Of a stretch of 64,000 nt of DNA, positions 57,077 through 64,000 are shown one piece after another. Made by a program: the position numbers and the translations under genes. The stretch spans positions 145,227 through 209,226 of the forward strand of contig QRFJ01001907.1 of the NCBI GenBank assembly GCA_006176705.1. The letters run 5' to 3'. The number at the start of each line of letters is the position of its first letter. The stretch's first letter is position 1. The notes under the pieces were generated by a model. That model was given only the letters and a program-made list of their open reading frames with translations, did no database searches and was not told where the DNA came from. Source of the stretch: Cocos nucifera (taxonomy: Eukaryota > Streptophyta > Magnoliopsida > Arecales > Arecaceae).

Positions 57077-57905
57077 ATGTCTGCGTCCAACCCATTGGCA
57101 CGTATCCTGGACACACATAGACTGACTGGACCCAATTATAAAGATTGGCTCAGGAACTACAAAATTATTTTGGGTTCCGAGAAGTTAACCCATGTTTTGG
57201 ACCAGGACCCTCCCACCTTACCAGCCCGTCCATCTGTTGAACAGAGAGCGTCTCTGGAAAAATGGATTGACGAAGATAATAAGGCCAGATATTACATGTT
57301 GGGCTCGATGTCTGATGAGCTCCAGCGCCAACATGAAGGATATCGGGACTGCTCGCCAAATGTTGGCTCACCTGCAGGAGATGTTTGGTGAACAGAGTCG
57401 CGCAGCCAAATATCAAGTCACAAAATGACTTTTTAAGGCTAAGATGCGTGATGGGCAGTCAGTCCAAGATCACTGTCTGACAATGATCAAGGACATGGAA
57501 GAGCTTGAGAAGCTCGGTGTGAAGTTGGACTTGGACCTGCAGAACGATATTATTCTGCAATCCTTGACTGATGCATATGGGCAATTCATCATGAATTACC
57601 ACATGCATAAACTTCAAAATTCCTTGGCCGAGTTAATGAATATGCTGGTTACCGCTGAGCTTTCTATGAAAGGTTCTAAAGGCTCAGTTCTTGCTATGGA
57701 ACGGACTTCTTCCAAAAGAAAGTCTTATGGAAAGAAAAAGAAGTCTGTGAAAAAGCAAAAGGTGGAAGGATCAAAGAAGAAGAAGGCAGAATCCGAAGAA
57801 AAAGGCCGATGTCAAAGGAAAGTGTTTCCATTGCAACAGCGACGGCCATTGGAAGCGGAACTGCCCTACTTACCTGGCCACCCTGAAGAACAAGAAGGAA
57901 GGTCC
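57077..57905 (+). pseudogene. gag: E9 gag
   Basis: The start is MSASNPLARILDTHR at 57077; an upstream in-frame ATG at 57059 lies inside the candidate intron. The capsid part is of copia UBN2 type: YKDWLRNYKIILGSEK, WIDEDNKARYYMLGSMSDEL, then QMLAHLQEMFGEQSRAAKYQ. An extra G near 57338 shifts the frame. CGA-to-TGA at 57426-57428 stops it. The frame reopens at 57444 (MRDGQSVQDHCLTMIKDMEE) and runs into a basic linker. A further extra base near 57793 shifts it before the CCHC knuckle (CFHCNSDGHWKRNC, about 57822-57863), which stays readable one frame over. Confidence 0.93.
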
Positions 57906-58320
57906 TTCTGGAGGTATGCTCGTTATTGAGTCTAACCTTACGGTTTCTTCTGCATCCAGTTGGGTGCTTGACTCTGGTTCTAGTGCTCATCTGTGCACTT
58001 CTATGCAGGGTCTTGAGGATAGCAGGAGGCTGAGGGATGGAGACATGATCCTACGCATCGGTAATGGAGCAAGAGTTGCTGCAGTAGCCGTGGGAACATA
58101 CCCTCTTCGATTACCATCTGGTTTAGACTTAGTTTTGAAAGACTGTTATTATGTGCCTGCAGCTAGCAGGAATTTGATTTCTGTTTCATGCTTAGCACAA
58201 GAAGGTTATGTGATCACCTTCTTTAAGGACCATTGTAACATTCTTTATGAAAGAAATAAAATTGCAAATGGTTTCCTTATTAATGGTCTTTATCAGCTAC
58301 ATATTGATGTACCTATTCTT
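57906..58320 (+). pseudogene. pol: E9 protease
   Basis: Frame 57916-58356. SSWVLDSGSSAHLC puts the catalytic D-S-G at 57970-57978, then MILRIGNGARVAAVAVG and YPLRLPSGLDLVLKD, with RNLISVSCLAQEGYVITFF at the end. In copia this aspartic protease cuts Gag-Pol. The protease core has no stop. An extra C at 58323 shifts the frame at the junction to GAG-pre-integrase. Confidence 0.92.
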
Positions 58321-59226
58321 AACTATCGAGCAAAACGTGAATGCCAAACGACCTAGGGATAGTCCAAACGACAGATATCTATGGCACCTGAGATTAGGTC
58401 ATATAGCAGAAGATAGGATCAACAAATTGGAGAAAAATGGGCTATTGAGTCCATTGACTTTTGAGTCATATCCAACTTGTGAATCTTGTCTTCAAGGCAA
58501 AATGACTAAACTCCCTTTTGTTGGACATGGGGAGAGGGCCACAGATCTCCTTGCCCTAGTACATACTGATGTGTGCGGCCCATTTGATGTGCCGGCTAGA
58601 GGCAATTTTGTCTACTTCATTACCTTTACCGATGATCTGTCTAGGTATGGGTATGTGTATCTTATGAGACACAAGTCTGAAGCTTTTGAAAAGTTCAAAG
58701 AATTCAGACATGAAGTAGAAAAACAAACTGGAAAAACCCATTAAGGTTCTTCGATCAGATCGAGGAGGTGAATACCTTAGCCGGGAATTCCTAGACTATC
58801 TTAAGGAAAAATGGCATAGTCTCTCAATGGACTCCACCAGGAACACCTCAACTCAACGGGGTTTCAGAATGGAGAAATCGGACTCTATTGGATATGGTTC
58901 GATCCATGATGAGCTTCACAGACCTCCCTGATTTTCTTTGGGGACACTCATTGTTAACTTCAATTTATCTACTGAATAGGGTTCCCTCTAAAACCGTTCC
59001 TACCACACCGTATGAGATATGGCACGGTAAGAAACCAAGTCTGAGTCATCTCAGAATTTGGGGTTGTCCGGCTCATGTCAAAAGACAACAAGCGGACAAG
59101 TTAGAGTTTAGGTCCTTCAGAGCTCGATTCATAGGATATCCTAAAGAGTCATTAGGATACTATTTCTACATTCCAGAAGACCACAATGTGATTGTGAGTC
59201 GACATGCCATCTTTCTTGAAAAATAG
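58321..59226 (+). pseudogene. pol: E9 GAG-pre-integrase and integrase
   Basis: Frame 58247-58744 gives DRYLWHLRLGHIAEDRINKL and the CESCLQGKMTKLPF zinc pair (GAG-pre-integrase). The integrase core then follows: LVHTDVCGPFD (first catalytic aspartate) and FTDDLSRYGYVYLMRHK. An extra A in the run near 58735 shifts the frame, SDRGGEY (58757-58777) follows in another frame, and an extra A near 58806 shifts again. Frame 58888-59226 holds the C-terminal part (MDMVRSMMSFTDLPDFLWG, TPYEIWHGKKPSLSHLRIWG). A TAG at 59224-59226 ends it, and E6 and E7 carry a stop at the same place. Confidence 0.92.
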
Positions 59227-60300
59227 TTTATTCAAGATAGCGGCATTGGAAAGCAGATTAAGCTTGATGAGAAAGTCTCACAAGCAGAACGAGCTAAGGA
59301 CCAAGTTGGAACCAAATCAGGTTGAGCCAATAAGAACACTACCTCCTCCACCTCGTAGATCGGAAAGAGTTTTCCCATCCCCCTGAAAGATACTTAGGTA
59401 TTATTTCAGAGGATGTAGAGGAAAATGTTCCTCGTAGGTAATGGTGCTCATGGTGATGATCCCAAAACCTACAACGAGGCGATATCAGATATCGACTCCG
59501 AGAAATGGCTAGAGGCAATGCAAGTCAGAAATTGACTCGATGCACTCAAACCAAGTCTGGACCTTGGTAGATCCACCAGAAGGTATAGTACCTATTGGGT
59601 GTAAATGGATCTTCAAGAGAAAGATTGGTGCAGATGGGAATGTGGAGACATTCAAGGCTAGACTGGTGGCAAAAGGTTATAGTCAACGCGAAGGCATTGA
59701 CTATCAGGATACCTTTTCCCCAGTAGCTATGCTAAAATCCATCCGCACATTGCTTGCCGTGTTGCAGCCTATTTCGATTATGAAATATGGCAAATGGACG
59801 TGAAAACGGCATTCCTAAATGGATATCTTGAGGAAGATATCTATATGGAACAGCCGCTAGGTTTCACATCCAGTGATACTGATCACAAGGTTTGCAAGCT
59901 GCAAAGGTCCATATATGGACTTAAGCAAGCATCTCGGAGCTGGAACACTCGTTTCAATGATGTGATCAAAAAGTTTGGTTTCATCAAAAATGAAGAGGAA
60001 CCATGTGTTTTCAAAAGGGTCAGTGGGAGCGCTGTTGTCTTCCTCGTATTGTACGTGGATGACATCCTCCTTATTGGGAATGATATTCCCATGTTGACAT
60101 CAGTCAAGATGTGGTTGTCCAAGGAATTCTCCATGAAAGACCTAGGTGAAGCATCCTTTATTCTAGGAATTAAGGTCTATAGGGATAGACCGAATAGGAT
60201 GCTAGGACTTTCACAGAAGATGTACATAGAGAAAGTACTAAAGAGGTTTAGTATGGAAAACTCTAAGAGGGGATTAATACCCTTCAGACATGGTATTCAT
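59227..60300 (+). pseudogene. pol: E9 reverse transcriptase
   Basis: A linker, then frame 59540-59803 (MHSNQVWTLVDPPEGIVPIG, KWIFKRKIGADGNVETFKAR, DYQDTFSPVAMLKSIR). Two extra bases near 59760 shift it into frame 59794-60750, which holds MDVKTAFLNGYLEEDIYMEQ (first catalytic aspartate at 59797-59799), GLKQASRSWNTRF, and the YVDD box at 60052-60063. The second frame, 318 codons with RT, connection and RNase H start, is the longest open pol frame in the window. Confidence 0.94.
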
Positions 60301-60844
60301 CTTTCCAAGAAGATGTGCCCCAGCACACCTGAGGAAATAGAACGCATGAGCAAGATCCCTTATGCTTCTGCAATAGGGAGCCTCATGTATGCCATGCTAT
60401 GTACACGACCTGATATAGCCCATGCTGTGAGTGTCACAAGCAGATATCAGTCAAATCCAGGTGAAGAACACTGGACTTCTGTGAAATGTATCCTTAAGTA
60501 CTTGAGAAGAACTAAGGATATGATGTTGGTCTTTGGTAATGGAGAACTCCAAGTTCAGGGATACACAGACTCGGACTTCATGTCCGATATAGATGATCGA
60601 AAGTCGACATCTGGAAGTCTGTTTGTGTGCAATGGTGGAGCTGTCAGCTGGAAGAGTTCCAAGCAAACGGTGATACCACCCATCATCCATTCGATTACCT
60701 CAAGAAGGAGTTACCAGTCGAGGTTACAAGAGAGTCAACTCCACAGATAATGTGGCAGACCCACTTACAAAGCCGTTGGGCCAGCAGAAGATCGAAGCCC
60801 ACCTTGAGAAGATGGGACTTAGACTTGTAGCCAATTGGCTTTAG
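60301..60844 (+). pseudogene. pol: E9 RNase H, catalytic core deleted
   Basis: The connection YASAIGSLMYAMLCTRPDIA and the RNase H start (YTDSDFMSDIDDRKSTSGSL) are intact. After SWKSSKQTVI (60674) the text jumps to sequence that in E1 begins at 9069. 198 bases (8871-9068 in E1) are missing, including the MEAEY glutamate and the YCDNNG aspartate. GATA is shared at both edges. The pol end (DNVADPLTKPLGQQKIEAHL) reaches TAG at 60842-60844 in another frame. Confidence 0.92.
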
Positions 60845-60858
60845 GACAAGTGGGAGAT
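60845..60858 (+). other. E9 polypurine tract
   Basis: GACAAGTGGGAGAT directly before the 3' LTR. Confidence 0.88.
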
Positions 60859-62358
60859 TGTTAGATATATGTGCCCTAGAAGCCAGAATTGGCTGACACT
60901 TGTAATACACTTCTAGGGGCAAAATTATAATTTTGACTATAATCAATAAAATGGGTTATTTTCTATCACATATGTGTATTTAGTGTCTGTGATACATCCT
61001 TTGAGTTAATGGTAATGATAATTCATATTTTCAAGAGTTGAAAATTTAAGACATGAATAATCATTATTAACTCATAAAATGCTCCCGACCATAGGATCAT
61101 CACGAGGATGGTGATTGATCCGGAAGGTTGGTGTACAATCGCTTCTCTTTAGTAGATGAGTCTTGAGTCTACGGTGTGGAGACACCGGAGCGAGAGTACA
61201 GGTACTCGTTAGAGAACGAGGGCACTGAGCGTGACCACCTCGAGTAGTCATTAGGAAGTCTACCTTCTCGTCAATGACTGACTCGATGCTGCAGTAGTGT
61301 GTCTGGTTCTTTGACCTGAGATGCATCGGCAGTTCACCTTGAGGGTGTTATAGTTTGACTACACCATTACTCGGTCTCCTAGCCATATGGAACCCTGAGG
61401 TGTATGTTGGCTATAGCATGTTCATTGTAGGAACTGGATTGCATCAAGATGGAATCTATCTACCTCGGTGGTAGAGGAGCAGCCCTATGATGATCATGAG
61501 AATCAAGTCCAGAAATCCATGGCCATGGTAGAGTGAAATAATAGAAAGAGTTTCTATTTAGATTTTCACATTGGACTCGAATCGAATGATTACATCATAT
61601 GACAGAGACTAGGGTTTGACGAGTTCACCTTAACCCTAATCTGATCGGGGCTCAAGATAGAAGAACTGAATCACACAGGTAGCTGCACCAAGAGGTTCGC
61701 ATTCAGCTCTGATGGGTTGCCACCATATACTGCTAGGTGTCACTGGTGGATTTTGGGAGCAATTAGAATGATTTAGATGATCGATCATTCTAGCTGTTCG
61801 AATCAGAAGAGTTCTGATCCATCGAAAGGAGTTTCGATGATGTCGATGATAGAGATCATGACATATCCCATTACCATACAGAACTGAACCTAACTGGGTC
61901 ACACAAACAAGGGTTTGAATCTGGTGATCATCAATTGAACTGATCTAGTTCAATTGATCTGAATGAGATTCAATTAGGTTCAAGGAAATCGTGCTAGCAC
62001 TCGATTGAACCTAACGTTCTTCTTTTACTATCATAAATAAGTTGTCCTGACTGAGCCAAAGGAGTTTGTGCTCAATCAGAGGCCTTCATATGGTCTGACT
62101 GGAGGTTGTCCAAGTCAGAAAAGGTTGTCTTATTTGTAAGACATTACCTGCCATTTTTGGTCACCTGCCATTTCTTGTTCTTTGACTTTGGTCAAAAGTC
62201 TACCTTTGACTGGTCAAACGTTGACCATTGACACTTTGACTTTTGACCACATGTCATGCACCTATTGGAGAGCTGGTGGGGGCCTGTCCCCCTGCCAGAA
62301 CCTGGCAAGGAGAAGGGCGCACGCCACCCTAGGCGTGTGCCCAAGTTGGAGGCGCCTA

Positions 62359-62383
62359 GGAGTCCTTGTTGGACAAGGACTCC
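62359..62383 (+). other. U3 hairpin in E9 3' LTR
   Basis: Same arms and loop as 54417-54441. In this copy it would be transcribed near the RNA 3' end. Confidence 0.78.
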
Positions 62384-62558
62384 ATCCTCCTTTTTGGATT
62401 CCAATTAGAGTTCTACTAAGAATCCAACTTTGACTGGTCTTAGGCACCCTCTAAGGAGGAATCCAGGGGTCTCTATTCCAACCAATCAGATTTAGATCTG
62501 ATTTCACAAAGGGTTGTGATTGGTTGGGAGGAAGAGGAGTTGGATCACAAGCTTAGTC

Positions 62559-62566
62559 TATAAATA
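62559..62566 (+). promoter_or_regulatory. TATA box of E9 3' LTR
   Basis: TATAAATA. Together with the CCAAT/W-box region it could drive transcription into E8/E7 sequence to the right. Confidence 0.68.
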
Positions 62567-63145
62567 AGACCCTGCGCCCAACTCAGATTCTATGAATGAG
62601 AATTGATGAGAATTTCCCATGCCCCAAGGCTGCCTCTCCCCTCCTTCTCCATGCCATAGTCTCTTCTCCCCTTGCTCTCCACGTCCAAAAGAGTTTTGGA
62701 CCTTGGTTGGTGCGATTCCAGATCAAAGAAAGGCGATCAAAAGCAAGAAGGCTGCGCTGCTGCAAAAGGACGACTGCTGATCTTCAAAAGAGTTTTGAAG
62801 ATCTTCCAGATCAGATCCAGATCTGATTTTTGGAGGCGTGATAGAGAAGAAGAGGATCTCCAGATCCAACCCAAGTGGATACCGGTAGAGGCCAGGCGCT
62901 TGCGTGGCTAAGATCCAGAACCTTTCGCTGCAAACAGGATCATCAACAGGGTAATAGGATTACCCAGATCAGGTAAATTAAATTTGATTTAATTTATATT
63001 TTAATTTTATTTTATTAAAATAATAAGAATCAGATCTGAAACATATCAAGATTTGATCGGGATCAAGAGAAAAAATTTTGAAATATATCTCTTGATCTGA
63101 TCAAATCTGAACGAACCTGGACCGAGAAATCAGGATTTTCCTTTA

Positions 63146-63150
63146 CAACC
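63146..63150. repeat. Target site duplication of E9 (right)
   Basis: CAACC, identical to 52911-52915. Confidence 0.93.
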
Positions 63151-63523
63151 AAGATCCTAGCCCAAAATAGACCCTCACATAACTCTGCTCGCGCACTGAG
63201 CCGGCTTAGAGCCGGCTAAGTTCCACTGGGTTGGCTCAGTCTAAAACTGAGCTGGCCTAGTTCTATACCATGCTAGCAGTCCTGAACACTCAGCTCTCTT
63301 TTTTGCCTATGCTCTGAGACTTAGCCGACCCAATTTTGAACCGAGCCAACTAACCTATAGAAAATCTTCTTTCCATAGTCTTGATTCTTCGACTTTGGTT
63401 TTTTGCTTCGCCTTGTATCCCAAGTCTCTAAAACACCAACCAAGCTCCTGAAATCTCCGGAGCCAACACCTTGACTCCTCCCGTGGCCTCCTAAGGCTTA
63501 GGAGCATCATAAATTCTCTCACA
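63151..63523 (-). repeat. E8 LTR, right copy, second part
   Basis: Continues the LTR broken at 52915 (CCTAGCCCAAAATAGACCCT shared with 50316 onward) and ends CTCTCACA at 63523, where E7 LTR sequence resumes. Confidence 0.82.
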
Positions 63524-63940
63524 CACCATCCTAGGCATGCACCCCATATGGATAAGAGATGGAGTCTCATATAGATGGGACTGTAGGATTTCATGCTGGA
63601 TTTAAATACCTAGGCACCAAAGACTCTTGCTTTATCCAGTCTTGACACCACCTATGTGAATTTTTGAGGGACTCTCATCTAATTGGATCAGATGACATCA
63701 TCCCATCAATCAGATTTAGATCTGATTGAATGAAGGCCTCTGATTGATTGGGATGATGTGGCACTGCATGGTGCAGTAGGGTCTATTTAAATCTTGTTTG
63801 CACCTAAGGTTGGTGTGCTTTTTCTTTTCACCACACTATAAGACTGCCCTCCTGTCTTCCATGCCTCCATTTGATCCTCTCTCCCCATCTCCACACCCAA
63901 GGAGTTGGGCATAGGTTCAAGTACCATCCAAGGAAGAAAG
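63524..63940 (+). repeat. E7 3' LTR, second part
   Basis: Matches about 42206-42621 of the 5' LTR. It includes the TATTTAAA box (63784-63791) and a decayed hairpin near 63560-63585. It is cut by E10 after GGAAGAAAG. Confidence 0.88.
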
Positions 63941-64000
63941 TGAAGGAAAATCCTAATTTCCCGGTCTTGGTTCGTTCAGATCTGATCAGATCAAGAGATA
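63941..64000 (-). repeat. E10: start of another copia LTR, minus strand
   Basis: TGAAGGAAAATCCTAATTTC is the minus-strand LTR end seen at 5276. The 60 bases match that LTR to the window edge. The preceding GAAAG (63936-63940) is its candidate target duplication. Confidence 0.82.

Larger units (their letters stand above)
52916..63145 (+). mobile_element. E9: structurally complete Ty1/copia element (10230 bp), plus strand
   Basis: 5' LTR 52916-55202, primer binding site 55205-55217, 1.86 kb leader, gag 57077-57905, pol to 60844, polypurine tract 60845-60858, 3' LTR 60859-63145. The flanks are a perfect CAACC duplication. Domain order Gag, protease, integrase, RT, RNase H is copia-type. At least six frameshifts, two stops and a 198-bp RNase H deletion make it non-autonomous. 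I do not assign a copia lineage with confidence. Confidence 0.95.
60859..63145 (+). repeat. E9 3' LTR (2287 bp)
   Basis: TGTTAGATATA to TTCCTTTA. The last dinucleotide CA has become TA. It carries a W-box cluster at 62181-62247, a hairpin at 62359-62383, a TATA box at 62559-62566 and a donor-like CAG/GTAAAT at 62970-62978. Confidence 0.96.
49762..63523 (-). mobile_element. E8: non-autonomous LTR element (LARD-like), minus strand, split by E9
   Basis: Two near-identical LTRs (49810-50690; 52415-52915 plus 63151-63523), each preceded on its left by a primer binding site complement. A 1.7 kb internal region shows no gag or pol motif. It is inserted in the E7 3' LTR, since E7 sequence resumes at 63524. 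No clean target duplication is seen, and the left end carries only about 48 bases of a second internal region, so that side is truncated. Confidence 0.72.
40795..63940 (+). mobile_element. E7: Ty1/copia element (subfamily 1c), plus strand, hosting E8, E9 and E10
   Basis: 5' LTR 40795-43032, primer binding site 43035-43047, leader to 44940, gag 44941-45715, pol to 48377, polypurine tract, 3' LTR 48392-49761 and 63524-63940. The 3' LTR is interrupted by E8 (with E9 inside it) and again by E10 at 63941. A deletion removes GAG-pre-integrase and the integrase start. The right end is outside the window. Confidence 0.87.

Noticed and set aside
1..64000. Ordinary host genes, tRNA, rRNA, CRISPR or bacterial-type operons
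   Set aside because: I read both strands for exon-like conserved domains, clover-leaf A/B boxes and regular short repeats with spacers. All coding similarity belongs to retroelements, and the CTCTGATACCA motifs are primer binding sites, not tRNA genes.

Overview
This window is plant nuclear DNA, very likely from a monocot with a repeat-rich genome. I see no ordinary host gene, tRNA, rRNA or CRISPR array. The style of the LTRs and the gypsy-type antisense ORFs resembles palms (Arecaceae) as far as I recall, but I could not test that. Almost every base can be assigned to a stack of nested LTR retrotransposons, at least ten elements deep and wide, all broken by frameshifts, stops and deletions.

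For cross-reference I label them E1-E10. Left block: E4 (16902-25189, minus) is a Ty1/copia element in a tandem LTR-internal-LTR-internal arrangement. E3 (11516-16901, minus copia) sits in E4's extra leader. E1 (about 1338-11515, plus copia) sits in E3's pol. E2 (2343-7539, minus copia) sits in E1's pol, and its far half is hidden by a 507-base run of N (1836-2342). A separate truncated LTR (1-1337) is fused to E1's pol fragment at the left edge.

Right block: E5 (25190-40794, minus) is a Ty3/gypsy element of Tat/Grande-like layout. It has the pol C-terminus, tandem repeats, an antisense (plus-strand) accessory ORF, a polypurine tract and a 3' LTR. It landed in E4's 5' LTR. E6 (28374-37587, minus copia) split the antisense ORF, with target duplication CGCAG/CGTAG. 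E7 (40795 to at least 63940, plus copia) cut the gypsy pol. E8 (49762-63523, minus) is a non-autonomous, LARD-like element inside E7's 3' LTR. E9 (52916-63145, plus copia) lies inside one LTR of E8, with a perfect CAACC duplication, two LTRs of identical length (2287 bp) and all parts in canonical order. E10 begins at 63941 inside E7's 3' LTR.

E1, E2, E6, E7, E9 and E10 belong to one related copia superfamily with 2.2-2.3 kb LTRs and an unusually long (about 1.9 kb) leader between primer binding site and gag. The most interesting signals are in this superfamily. They are a dense W-box cluster in the U3 of the youngest subfamily, an adjacent hairpin whose arms covary between subfamilies, and conserved splice-site-like sequences that would remove the whole leader (including the primer binding site) to bring the gag start near the cap. 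The E5 antisense gene with a splice-acceptor-like intron end, and lesions shared between independent insertions, are also worth checking.
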